Under the pieces are notes generated by a model. The model made no database searches and was not told the origin of the DNA. It saw nothing but the letters and a program-made list of their open reading frames with translations. The position numbers and the translations under genes are program-made. Positions 14,693 to 23,320 of a stretch of 36,398 bases of DNA are shown piece by piece; position 1 is the first letter of the stretch; each line of letters begins with the position of its first letter. Origin of the DNA: Chloroflexota bacterium (lineage in GTDB: Bacteria; Chloroflexota; Limnocylindria; QHBO01). The stretch is taken from assembly GCA_013816405.1 (NCBI GenBank), contig JACDEL010000024.1, positions 1-36,398 on the forward strand. The letters are read 5' to 3'.

Positions 14693-17600
14693 TGGCGTTG
14701 GAGATCCGCTGCTCAAAATACGTCGCAAGTGCTTGCGCAATGCTTACCGACATGCCGAAGAGTGCACTCTTTAGTGCCGACGGAATTGGCACCGCCGCAG
14801 AGACCGCCCCACCGGCACACCCGATCCGAGTTTCATTCCTATCGCCCTGGCGACCGCCAAGCTCCTGCGACGCATAACTAGCGAGACAGCCAGCCGCCGC
14901 GCCCGCGAGCAGGCGCACGCTGAGGAGCCTTGCAGCCGATATTGGCCCAGAAACGACTCCAGCGGCACCGCCGATCACTGCATCGGCCGGATTGATCCCT
15001 CGCGACAGATCATCGGTGACCGGCCGATGGTGTACCAGATTGTCGATGCCATTCTGCGCGGTGTTCGCAGCGAGGTAGCCGAGTACGCCAACGGCTGCCG
15101 AGATACATTCTGGCAGGAGGAATATCAGCGGGCCGAAGCAACGTCCGCTGGGATCCGCGAAGAGGATCGGGTTGTTACCCGCGTAGGAGTAGTTGCTAGA
15201 GTACGGATCGGCCGCGCGCCCCGCCACCGGATCCGTCGTTAGGAAGCGGCCAATACTCGGATCGTATTGCCGCGCACGCAAGTGGTAGAGGCCGGTCACC
15301 GCATCAAGCTGTTCGCCAGCAAAGTTGAATGGCTGCCCAGTCGGCGCCCCGGCGCCTGACCCTGCCTGACGAACCAGTCCAAACGGGTAGTGCTCGCCCC
15401 ATGTAAGCGAGCTCCCGCTGCTACTCGTGATGTCGGTTACCGAGCCGAGCGCATCGGCGTGGTAGTAATAAGCGGTGGAGCCGGCGGTCTGGCGGAGGAG
15501 GTCGAGCCCGTAGCTGTACGAGCGCAGGAGTGCGTCGCTGCCATCGCGCTCAATCGCCAGCTGGGGCAGACCGAAGGTGCGATCCCAGAGGAACTTGGTT
15601 GTCTGGCTGGCTCCTCCACCGGTTGATCCTGACAGCCGTGTCCCGTCGCCGGCGTACGCATAAGTCTCCGTGACGGCGCCGACCGTGGCGGTCTTGAGCA
15701 GATCGGCCAGGTCGTAGGTGTAGGTCGTTGCGCCAGCTGAAGTCTGGTTGCCGTTGGCGTCGAATGCATAGCTGATCGCGCTCTGTCCGGGCGGCGTGAC
15801 ACTGGTGAGTCGGTCGGCGACGTCGTAGAGATACGTGGTGCTACCGGCGTTGCTGCCCTCTGTTAATCGGTTGCCCACGGGGTCGTAGGTGTAGGTCCGG
15901 TAGGTCTCGCCCGGGGGCGGGTTCACCGTCGCCGCCGGTCGGCTGAGCAATCCGCCAATGCAGGCAAGGCATGGCAACGGGCTGGCCGGCACGCCACCCG
16001 GGCAACTCGTGGACGACCAGCACGCCTCACTCAGCCGGTCGACAGCGTCGTAGCGATAGGTGACCGTCCCCTCGCGAGTGGTCATCGCAGTCCGGTTGCC
16101 GACCGGGTCGAGGCCGTAGCTGAAGCGCGACAGCGTATCGCTCACAGTGCTGTGGGCCACCTCCAGCAGCCGCCCGGCGCGGTCGTACGTGTAGCGCGCG
16201 GTCAACCCGTCGGGGGTAGCTGCGGTGAGCAAGTTGGCAGCCGGATCATAGGTGTAGGCCGCCCCGTTGGCGGTCATCAGGCGTCCGTCGTCGTCATAAA
16301 CCCACGTTTGAGCGCTCTGCCCGGGATAGGTGCGGCTGATGACGTTGCCGGCCAGGTCATAGCCGTCGCTGAAGGTGTCGCTGCCGCGGGTGACGGCGGT
16401 CGGTCGGTTGAGGGCATCGAAGGTATAGCTCTCGGTACCGGCCCCGTCGGTCATGGCGGTGCGGTTCGAGTTCGCGTCGTAAGCAAACGTAACCGTCGGG
16501 GTGGAGGTGGTGGCGTACGTAATCGAGGTGGGGCGGTTGAGGGCGTCGTAAGCATAGGTGGTGGTCTTGAGATTCGCGTCCCGGCGGGTGGCCAGGTTGC
16601 CGGCGGGGTCGTAGGTCAGCAGCCACACATGGCTGGCCGGGTCGGTGTTGCTGGTCAGCCGGTTGGCGAGGTCGTAGCCGTTCGTGGTGGTGTGCTGGTT
16701 AGCGTCGAGGCGAGTCTTCAGGTTGGCGACGTTGTCGTAGGTATAGGCGGTGGTCTTGCCCGCCGCATCGGTAACTGAGCTGAGATGGTTGGCCGCATCG
16801 TAGGCGTAGGTGATCGGATGGTTGTTGGCGTCGGTGACGGTCAGCAGGTTGCCGGCGTCGTCGTAGGTCCGGGTCGTAACGTCGCGTAGTGGGTCGGTGA
16901 CAGTCAACGGGTGGTCGGCCAGGTTGTAGGTGAAACTGGTGGTGTACTGTGCCGGATCGCCGCCGACCACATTGCCGCGCGGCTCGACCATCGTCAGAAG
17001 GCGCCCGGCCGCGTCGTAACTCATGGTCGTCTTGTTGCCGAGCGGGGTGGTGATCAGATTGAGATTGGCCTGGCTGTCGTAGGCGTAGGTGGTGGTCTTG
17101 CCGCGGGGGTCGGTGGTGGTGACCAGGAGGCCCGTGCCGGCAGGGTCGCGGCCGTACTGGGTGATGGCGCCGAGTGGCGCGCCGACTGTGATCAGGTTGC
17201 CGGCCGCGTCGTAGGTGTACGTGGTCTGGTTGGTGCGCCCATCGGTGTAAGTCGCTACGTCGTTGAGGGCGGTGTAGGTCCAGGTCTCGACGTAGGAGAG
17301 CGGGGAGGGGGCGGTTCGCGTCAACAGGTTCCCGGCTGTGTCGTAGGTGAGCTGGGTCGTGAGGTTGCGGGGGTTGGTGATGGTCGTCACACTCGCATTG
17401 GAGTCATACCCGTAGCGGGTGGTGTTGCCCAGTGGATCGACGCTACGCATCAACACGTTCCGCGAGTAGGCGTCGACCCACTTGCCGCCATTGGCGTCGG
17501 TGAAGGTGCTGGTCTGGGTCGTGGCGTCCCAAGCGAAGGTGGCGCGCTTGCCTCGGGCGTCGGTCTGCGCCGAGACCCGCCCGTTCGCTCCGTACTCGTT

Positions 17601-18923
17601 AGTAACGACGGTGTGCAGGTTGGGATCGACGATGGTCGCCAGCCGGCCTCCGGCGTCGTAGGTGTAGGTCCACACCTTGCTACGCACGTCGGTCACGCTA
17701 TTTAGACGCCCATTGGCGTCGTAGCCATACGTCACGCTGCGAGACGGAGGACCAGCCAGTCCCGTCAAGCGGCCATTGGCGTCGTAGGTCAGGGTCACGG
17801 CGCGACCCACTGTGTCGGTGACTTGGCTCAGCCGCCCGCTGCTATAGCCCATCGTCAACTGGTTGGCGTTTCGATCGAGGATTGCCGTCAACAAACCAGC
17901 CGCATCAAACCGATCGCGGACCTGGTCGCGCCCTGTCAGTTCGTAGCCCCCCGCGATGGGCGCCAAGCGGCTCAGCGCACCCGGCGGAGCGGTGAAGCCT
18001 CCCTGGCCGTTCGGCGTGAACAACAGCTGAGCTCCGTCCTCGGCGTACAAGCGGACGCTGCTATCGGGGTTGATGACCAGGCGCGCCTCGTACGCGTGGC
18101 GCCAGCCAGGCCCAAGGACGCCGCTTCCCGTGTCCAGTGAGTTATAGGTCCGCCGGAAGGCGAAGCCCAGCCCGCGACCCGGCAGGGCAACGTCAGTGAC
18201 TTCTGACAGGTAGTTGCCGAGGGCAGTGTTGACCGGTTCCGCTTCGTAGCGAGTGGTGCAACTGACGAGCCCCGTCGTGCAAAGCCCGTATAGCTGCGAA
18301 TCGGGCAGAGGTGGGATGTAGCCCTCGTCGATGACCTCATGTGAGACCTGCCAAATGTAGATCTGCATCGAGTATTCGACGGCAATGGCTCCGGCTGGCG
18401 CGACGGCGTAGGCGGTTCGCATCGCCGGGACGGTGTATGGGCTGCTAGAGGTCCAGGTGGCGATGATGCCGAGGTCAACCATGCCCGCTCCACGCCAGCG
18501 CAGCGTCATGGTGCGAGGGTTCAGGTCGGAGGAGAATTTCGAATTGAAGGTGTACGTATTGCCGGCGATGAAGTTCCATCGCCAGCGCTGTACCTTCGGC
18601 CCCCCCGTGTTTTCGGAGCGACATTGCCCGCCGTTTCCGGAGCCCCAGGAATCGCCCCACGTGTTGCTCGAGGTACCACCGATCACATTCGGGAATGAGG
18701 TCCACGCATTCGCACGCATCGACCCGACTCCCCCGCACGCGGGCACGAGGGTCGGGAACGACACATATCCGGTCTGGGTGGGCGAGGCTAGAGGCGGGCT
18801 AGTGCGTGCTACTCCAGGTGCGCGCACAACAGGCAACGCAGTGACTAGAGTGGGGCTTACTGCCTGCAGGACCAAAGTCAGGCAGGTTAGAGCCGCGAAC
18901 CCACGAAACCGCAACTGTCGCAT
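14670..18923 (-). CDS. Secreted RHS/YD-repeat protein, probable polymorphic toxin
   Basis: About 1417 aa. From ATG 18923 there is a signal peptide (MRQLRFRGFAALTCLTLVLQ). Residues ~240-330 form a DUF6531-like start (NTALGNYLSEVTDVALPGRG), then dozens of YD repeats (TYDANGRL, YDAAGNLLT patterns) run to the conserved RHS core end (LYHLRARQYDPSIGRFLTTD). After the core comes a variable ~130-residue tail rich in Gly/Ala (PADAVIGGAAGVVSGP, LLAGAAAGCLASYA), which holds the putative effector domain. The repeats form a shell that encloses the toxin tip in known RHS proteins. An earlier ATG at 18992 would put 23 residues before the signal peptide. A small remnant of another RHS core lies at 31797. Confidence 0.9.
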   Translation of the reverse strand: MRQLRFRGFAALTCLTLVLQAVSPTLVTALPVVRAPGVARTSPPLASPTQTGYVSFPTLVPACGGVGSMRANAWTSFPNVIGGTSSNTWGDSWGSGNGGQCRSENTGGPKVQRWRWNFIAGNTYTFNSKFSSDLNPRTMTLRWRGAGMVDLGIIATWTSSSPYTVPAMRTAYAVAPAGAIAVEYSMQIYIWQVSHEVIDEGYIPPLPDSQLYGLCTTGLVSCTTRYEAEPVNTALGNYLSEVTDVALPGRGLGFAFRRTYNSLDTGSGVLGPGWRHAYEARLVINPDSSVRLYAEDGAQLLFTPNGQGGFTAPPGALSRLAPIAGGYELTGRDQVRDRFDAAGLLTAILDRNANQLTMGYSSGRLSQVTDTVGRAVTLTYDANGRLTGLAGPPSRSVTYGYDANGRLNSVTDVRSKVWTYTYDAGGRLATIVDPNLHTVVTNEYGANGRVSAQTDARGKRATFAWDATTQTSTFTDANGGKWVDAYSRNVLMRSVDPLGNTTRYGYDSNASVTTITNPRNLTTQLTYDTAGNLLTRTAPSPLSYVETWTYTALNDVATYTDGRTNQTTYTYDAAGNLITVGAPLGAITQYGRDPAGTGLLVTTTDPRGKTTTYAYDSQANLNLITTPLGNKTTMSYDAAGRLLTMVEPRGNVVGGDPAQYTTSFTYNLADHPLTVTDPLRDVTTRTYDDAGNLLTVTDANNHPITYAYDAANHLSSVTDAAGKTTAYTYDNVANLKTRLDANQHTTTNGYDLANRLTSNTDPASHVWLLTYDPAGNLATRRDANLKTTTYAYDALNRPTSITYATTSTPTVTFAYDANSNRTAMTDGAGTESYTFDALNRPTAVTRGSDTFSDGYDLAGNVISRTYPGQSAQTWVYDDDGRLMTANGAAYTYDPAANLLTAATPDGLTARYTYDRAGRLLEVAHSTVSDTLSRFSYGLDPVGNRTAMTTREGTVTYRYDAVDRLSEACWSSTSCPGGVPASPLPCLACIGGLLSRPAATVNPPPGETYRTYTYDPVGNRLTEGSNAGSTTYLYDVADRLTSVTPPGQSAISYAFDANGNQTSAGATTYTYDLADLLKTATVGAVTETYAYAGDGTRLSGSTGGGASQTTKFLWDRTFGLPQLAIERDGSDALLRSYSYGLDLLRQTAGSTAYYYHADALGSVTDITSSSGSSLTWGEHYPFGLVRQAGSGAGAPTGQPFNFAGEQLDAVTGLYHLRARQYDPSIGRFLTTDPVAGRAADPYSSNYSYAGNNPILFADPSGRCFGPLIFLLPECISAAVGVLGYLAANTAQNGIDNLVHHRPVTDDLSRGINPADAVIGGAAGVVSGPISAARLLSVRLLAGAAAGCLASYASQELGGRQGDRNETRIGCAGGAVSAAVPIPSALKSALFGMSVSIAQALATYFEQRISNANANNAGK

Positions 18924-19002
18924 AATGCCCCCACCCAACAGTCGCCGAGGTTTCGACGGGGCTTTGGACCAGCCTCCGTCGCCCGGTGTCATAAGGACGC
19001 TA

Positions 19003-20572
19003 TCACCCCGGTGGACCTCCTGGTGGCCGGATTTGCGCAGCCACGAACGAATCCCACTTCCTGGGGTGCGGAATCCCTTCCCCTCGTTTGACCTTGGCGC
19101 AATAACCCACCGGAAACCCAGTCGCTCTAGCGATCGCTTGTGCCGACAGGCTGGCTAGTTTCGGGGTGACCTCTCTCGCAAACCACTCGCGATCGACCGG
19201 CTCTGGATGTTCGCGATCCCATGCCAACTCCTGCAACCGTTGAGCTTTTCGCTTCTCGCTCCGCTTTCGGTTTGCCTCCGGCGTGAGACCAGGATGATCC
19301 GGGCGACCCGCTAACCGACGCATCCGTTCCGAGCTGGTGGCCGCGAACTGCTTGTGGATCTGTCCCAGTACACGGTCGGCGCACTCCGAATTGCACGTGC
19401 TTCTGCCCATTGGAGTCGGATCGCCGCACCAGGAGCAAACCTTCCGATCGCGAGCGACGCGGTCCTTGGAGATGCGGTGCCGGACGGCCGACCTTCCGCT
19501 CGCCGCCGCCCACTGATCGGCGTCGGCACGGGACCTTGACTCGGCCGCAATAGCGCCGCCGCGAAGTCCTCGGCCACCTTGCCGACCAGCTCGCCCCAGT
19601 GCCGGCTCGTCAGCGCGAGCTCGTGGGTCATTGGCGCGGTCACCCGGCAAGCGCCGAGCGAAGTCTCGAAGAAGTCCCGCGCCGCGAATGACCTGGTGGA
19701 CATGAGTTCGAATGCGTACGCGTCGACCAGCGGTCGCACCGGTTCCATCAGGTCGGCTGCCAGCGAGTCCCGGTGCGCCTGGTCGGCGTGCATGACTCCC
19801 AACCCAGGATCCAGCCCGACGATCCGCGCAGCCAGCGTCGCCTCGCCTTCAAGCAGCGCGTACAGGTAGTTGAGCACCGCGTTCGCCGGATTCGCCGCCA
19901 AGCGGGGGCCATTGGCCAATGGGGATGACCGGCCGCCGAAAGTGCGCCAAGACTCGGCACCCGGTCGGCGTCTCGACGGGCGAACCGGACGGACAGCGGG
20001 GCGAGCGCTTGCCAGTACGCACCAGCAGCCCAGGCTTCGCATCCGCGCAAGTCGTCGATCGTTCGTGGTTCGCCGATCGCTTTCCGGTACGCTGCGATGA
20101 TGGCCACGGCCACGTCTACTGGGGTGGCCGGCGCAAAGTGCTGCAAGGTCGCCGTTTGGCCACATAGTTTGGCGTCCACCAGCCAGCGGGACAGGGTGAG
20201 AGCTTGATCGGTCTGTGTGGCGATCGCCTGCGCCCGCCGCAGGGATGGGCGGTCGGTGCTAGGCGGCCCGAAGGTGGCCAGCACCCGGCCGTCGGCGTCG
20301 ATCTGCAGGTAGGCGGCCCTGATGTCGGCCAGCCAACGCAGGGCCTCGAGGCTGACGTAGCCCGTGTGGCCCAGGACGACTAGGCGCTTCAGGCCACTGG
20401 TGGCTCGCTGGAACAGTCGGTTGCGCCTGTTGGCACCAATCCCGTCGTTAATCCGAAGCCGGCCGCGGAACACGCTGATACGAACCCCATACCCGCTGGC
20501 GACAACGACACCGCTCCGGGCGGTGGCCTCCTCGGCCCAGGAATCGGAGGACGCGGTAGGCTGAGCTTGCAT
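19003..20572 (-). pseudogene. cas1: Cas1-family endonuclease with C-terminal zinc finger and HTH, two frameshifts
   Basis: Starts at ATG 20572 after GGAGGG. Three frames must be joined. The first (20572 to ~19956) has the Cas1 N-domain (VVVASGYGVRISVFRGRLRI, HTGYVSLEALRWLAD). The second (~19956 to ~19445) has the catalytic half: ANPANAVLNYLYALLEGE with the metal-binding Glu, then VMHADQAHRDSLAADLM with His and Asp. The third (~19445 to 19003) has a CxxC..C..C zinc finger (CSWCGDPTP, CNSEC) and an HTH-like end. Each junction needs one inserted base. Cas1 integrates DNA; forms with such an extension and no cas2 or array belong to solo Cas1 groups. The frameshifts may be decay or sequence error. 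It is 60 nt after the 333-aa gene. Confidence 0.8.
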
Positions 20573-20595
20573 GCGGACTTCCCTCCGTGTGCCAC

Positions 20596-20626
20596 GCCCC
20601 CGGGCTGTTTCCGCAGCCGCGGGGGC
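20596..20626. other. Strong hairpin between the 333-aa gene and cas1
   Basis: GCCCCCG-GGCTG / TTTCCG / CAGCC-G-CGGGGGC pairs into an 11-bp GC stem with one bulge. It lacks a T-run, so it is not a typical intrinsic terminator; it may limit or regulate cas1 translation or mark an mRNA processing site. Position is between the stop at 20632 and the cas1 ribosome site. Confidence 0.45.
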
Positions 20627-20631
20627 CATGC

Positions 20632-21633
20632 TTAAGCCGGATCGATCTCGATCCGAACGTCGACGCTGATCCGCCCACCTCCTTCAATCCCAGGCGGCAG
20701 AACGAATGGGGATGCTTCGTACACCGCGGAGGAAGACAACCGGACGCGGCCGGATATCCAGAGCTCCGGGTCGAGGGCGAGTGGTGCACCGGGGGCTAAC
20801 GGCCCGATCAGGTAGAGCCCAAGGATCAGGCTCAGATTTCCGCATGCCTGCGTTACCGACTCGTCGAATGACGGCCGGTGGTCCAGCGACCCGAACCGAG
20901 GATCCAGCGATAGCGCAGGCTGTTCCTGCCCGTATTGGGCCTGCGTCCCCAGGAGGACCGCCCGAGCCCAGTTGAAGATCTGGTCCGGGATTTCGGGGAG
21001 GCGACCAAGCGCGGTGACCTGGGCAAGTAACGTTGCTGCGACACGCGGGGCATCCGTGAACTGCGACGGATCTTTGCCACCAACGATCGGTTCGAGTGCC
21101 GTGACCAGGTCGGTAACGTCGCCCCTACGTGTGCGGGCCAGGTCGGCCACGAGGTCGACCGCGACGTCGCGCTGCGGACGGGTCGAAGTCGGACCCGCGA
21201 TGGAGTCGACGACGCGCCGCGCCATCGCGTTCCAGTCGTGCCGAGCTCTCGGACGACCAAAATCGGCCCAGGTCTCCATGACGCGCCGCACCTGGCGCAG
21301 AGGGACGAACTCCTCGCCCCAATACGTCCACACCCCAACCGGCAGGTTCGCCAACACGCGCACTCGAGAGACCGTGGCTCGTTTGTCGAGTAGCGCGAGG
21401 AACAACTCGAGCTGATTGGGTGGCCACAGGAAGGTCGCCCCGCGACCCTTGCCCCTGCCGCGGCGGGTCCCCTGGTCAAGGAGTCCGAGGCCGACCCATT
21501 TCTCCACGATGCCCTGGCTCGGGCTGAAGCCGCGCTCACGAGCGACACCCAGCAACTCGCGTTGGGTGTACCAGCCGCCGCGTCTTACAACTCCTACGGT
21601 ATCCGCCTTCCAGCGGTGGTCGGATTGTTCCAT
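20632..21633 (-). CDS. Unknown 333-aa protein with N-terminal MerR-like winged HTH, upstream of cas1
   Basis: From ATG 21633 (MEQSDHRWK). Residues ~10-70 look like a MerR/TetR-type HTH (GGWYTQRELLGVARERGFSP, then VEKWVGLGLLDQGTRRGRGK). The rest is mostly helical with Trp-rich middle (VGVWTYWGEEFVPLRQVRRV) and a beta-rich C-terminus. No enzyme motif was seen. It is co-directional with cas1, with 60 nt between. The replication-relaxation frame from 22252 runs into the same bases in another frame (21536-21633). It may regulate or assist Cas1. Unknown family. Confidence 0.65.
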   Translation of the reverse strand: MEQSDHRWKADTVGVVRRGGWYTQRELLGVARERGFSPSQGIVEKWVGLGLLDQGTRRGRGKGRGATFLWPPNQLELFLALLDKRATVSRVRVLANLPVGVWTYWGEEFVPLRQVRRVMETWADFGRPRARHDWNAMARRVVDSIAGPTSTRPQRDVAVDLVADLARTRRGDVTDLVTALEPIVGGKDPSQFTDAPRVAATLLAQVTALGRLPEIPDQIFNWARAVLLGTQAQYGQEQPALSLDPRFGSLDHRPSFDESVTQACGNLSLILGLYLIGPLAPGAPLALDPELWISGRVRLSSSAVYEASPFVLPPGIEGGGRISVDVRIEIDPA

Positions 21634-22252
21634 GTTGATCTCGGTGCGATGCGCTGGTGCCAATACAAGCAAACCACAGCGCTAGGTCAGAAGGAAGATT
21701 GCAAATGGACAACATCAATCGCCGAAGCCGTGCATCTAGCGTGGTTGACGAAGTCTTGGAGGTGCCCATTCTGGTGGCTGTCGCCAGTTGCAGGACCAGG
21801 ATGCTGTCGGGCAGCGGCGCGGGTCCCAGCAGGCCGGCGGCCATCGACTCGGTCAGCCAGGCCTGCAGCGGGTAGCGGTCGGGTCCGCACGGACGCGCCA
21901 GGGCGCAGACGGCTTCGACCGTGTCGAGCCGGTGTTGCAGCTCGTTGATGCCGGCCACGCGGCGGTCGTGGTAGCCGAGCCGACGGCGGGCGGGCGCGGC
22001 GAGTCGGTACGCGTTCGGGCTACGGCCGCTGGCGGGTGGCGCGAGCGCCGTGCGTTCGAGATAGCCCGCTTGCCACAGCCCGCGGGTGCGCTGCTGGATC
22101 TTGCGCAGGTGGGCGCGGGTCAGTTCGCTGAGCTGCCCGCAGGTGGCGGCCTTGCTGCGATTGAGGATGCGCAGCAGGGCCCGATCGCGGGTGGTCAGGC
22201 TGCGTGGGCCGGGCGCTGACGGGCGCGGGTAGGTGCGGAAGCGGGTGCTCAT
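21536..22252 (-). pseudogene. Replication-relaxation family protein (Replic_Relax), C-terminus replaced
   Basis: ATG 22252 with GGGAGG 6 nt upstream. Residues ~15-100 form the winged-helix start (SLTTRDRALLRILNRSKAAT, GQLSELTRAHLRKIQ, GLWQAGYLERTALAPP, PNAYRLAAPARRRLGYHD) usual for Replic_Relax proteins of conjugative elements. Around codon 158 (base 21780) the match to the related gene at 35846 stops and the frame continues as unrelated sequence (TRMGTSKTSSTTLDARL) into the next gene. The family-conserved C-terminal half is missing. Tandem GAACGCCGAAAC-like short repeats lie just upstream (22318-22350). Confidence 0.75.
21780..21926. repeat. Direct repeat copy 1 (147 bp)
   Basis: Bases 21780-21926 equal 36252-36398 with only two differences (21788 and 21802) over the 147 bp that fit in the window. 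The copies lie within Replic_Relax genes of the same orientation. The repeat may extend further beyond the right window edge; on its left side, similarity ends sharply at 21780. Confidence 0.85.
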
Positions 22253-22376
22253 GGAGCACCTCCCGGCTGGCGACCAAGCGGATCACGCCCGCAGCCCGTT
22301 CGGATAATCGTTCGCTGCGGCGAACGCCGAAACGAACGCCGAAACGAACGGTTTGGCGAACGGCTGCGGGGCGCGC

Positions 22377-23039
22377 TCATTGGCCGTCCTGGCGGTCCTG
22401 CGCGCGAGCCTGCTGCGACGCCTTGGCCGGCAGTTGCTGGTCCGCCTTGGCTTGGAGTGGCGCGCTGCGGCCCGAGATTTCGGCGCGCACCGCATCCAGT
22501 GGCCGGGCATCGCGTCGGTCGCTGTCGGCGATCAGCGCTGCGGCCTGCTGCGGGTCACCCGCTGGTGGCAGGCAGACCCGGCCGCCGTACACGGCCGGAC
22601 GGCCGGCGGGGCCAGGCATGCGCAGCACCAGCTCGTGGCGCGGCAGGGCCAGCAGATCCTCCTCGCGCAGCGGCGCGAACAGCCGCGCCAGGCCGTGGAC
22701 ATCGTCGGCGACGATCCAAGAGGGGATGAGCTTAGAGTCGGGGTCAATCGCAATCCATGTCCAGACGTCGCCGTAGCCCTGTTCGCCCTGATGCTTCGCG
22801 GGGACGTTCTTGGCCTTGGCGTGGCAGAAGGCCCACACCTCATCGCACTCGATCCGCGTACTGCTGAGGTTGCGAAAGGCGCGATCCTGATATTCGGTGG
22901 CCGCGTCGCCAAGGTCTACCAGCAACTTCATGATCGTGTTCTGCGCAAAGCCGGTCACGCGGTTGATCGAGCGGATCGAGTTGCCTTCGACCAGCAGCCG
23001 AATGATCTGTGCGCGTTCCGCCGTGCTCAACTTGTTCAT
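22377..23039 (-). pseudogene. Fusion: IS1-family transposase N-terminus plus TraG-like coupling protein tail
   Basis: The frame from ATG 23039 begins as an IS1-type transposase: MNKLSTAERAQIIRLLVEGN with HTH, then RIECDEVWAFCHAKAKNVP and YGDVWTWIAIDPDSKLIPSW. After residue ~110 (base 22709) the transposase C-terminus, with its remaining catalytic residues, is missing. The frame instead reads DVHGLARLFAPLREEDLLAL, then VYGGRVCLPPAGDPQQAAAL, which resembles the C-terminus of VirD4/TraG-like coupling proteins in conjugative elements. That second call is weak. The next gene (Replic_Relax) is a usual neighbour of such proteins. The simplest explanation is an IS1 insertion followed by deletion. Confidence 0.65.
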
Positions 23040-23095
23040 ACTGCGATGATGCTTGAGGAGTGTGACAACAGTGTGTCGTGATGACACCCAGTGTC
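22709..23095 (-). mobile_element. Truncated IS1-family insertion sequence
   Basis: The transposase N-terminal coding part (23039 to 22709) with its upstream end. Between 23040 and 23095, alternating GTGTCATC/GATGACAC-like inverted motifs may belong to the IS end, but no clean terminal inverted repeat or target duplication could be defined. The other end is deleted. Confidence 0.45.
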
Positions 23096-23112
23096 CACAA
23101 GTGATTATGGAT

Positions 23113-23129
23113 GTACCATTGTGTGGTAC
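23113..23129. other. Short palindrome GTACCA-5-TGGTAC
   Basis: A perfect 6-bp inverted repeat with 5-nt spacer, located between the IS1 remnant and the tRNA. A similar GTACCACA string occurs in the promoter region of the gene at 23824. It may be an operator shared by the two sites. Confidence 0.3.
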
Positions 23130-23171
23130 TTGTCAGCACGTTTGTTAGCGTGTAGATTCAGAGGAACTGAG

Positions 23172-23255
23172 TGGGCCTGCCGGGGCTCGAACCCGGATGG
23201 TCGTAAGACCAGGGAGGTGGTAACTCCCCGCGTCAACCAATTGCGCCACAGGCCC
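23172..23255 (-). tRNA. Class II-type tRNA with anticodon ACC (atypical)
   Basis: 84 nt fold well as a long-variable-arm tRNA: acceptor GGGCCTG/CAGGCCC with A73, T8, D-arm GCG..CGC with GG in the loop, anticodon stem GGGAG/CTCCC, loop TTACCAC (U33, anticodon ACC), 15-nt variable arm with hairpin GGTC-TTAC-GACC, T-arm CCGGG-TTCGAGC-CCCGG. CCA is not encoded. ACC would read Gly GGU, but glycine tRNAs have short variable loops and bacteria rarely use A34 there; long arms are normal only for Leu, Ser and Tyr. So the identity is uncertain. It may be an element-borne tRNA charged with Ser or Leu, or an att-site relic. Confidence 0.7.
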
Positions 23256-23268
23256 ATGAAGTGCGAAG

Positions 23269-23309
23269 GAACGGGATGGCTCTGGAATTGCGCCGAGACC
23301 ATCCCGTTC
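23269..23309. terminator. Perfect 11-bp inverted repeat between tRNA and the 23321 gene
   Basis: GAACGGGATGG (23269-23279) and CCATCCCGTTC (23299-23309) are perfect complements with a 19-nt loop, followed on the plus strand by TTGTT. It lies just after the stop of the minus-strand gene at 23321 and before the minus-strand tRNA. It could terminate or insulate transcription; the T-run is weak. Confidence 0.5.
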
Positions 23310-23320
23310 TTGTTACCCGC

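Noticed and set aside
18433-19158. 241-codon plus-strand frame over the RHS start
   Set aside because: Opposite the signal peptide and N-terminus of the RHS gene; an antisense shadow.
19003-21633. CRISPR array expected near cas1
   Set aside because: No regularly spaced direct repeats were seen in the flanking gaps or elsewhere; the many repeats at 14.7-18 kb are YD repeats within the RHS coding sequence.
23172-23255. Reading the tRNA as tRNA-Val with anticodon TAC
   Set aside because: The hairpin TGGT-CTTACGA-ACCA could serve as an anticodon arm, but that leaves 17 extra nt before it and almost no variable loop; the class II fold fits all arm lengths.
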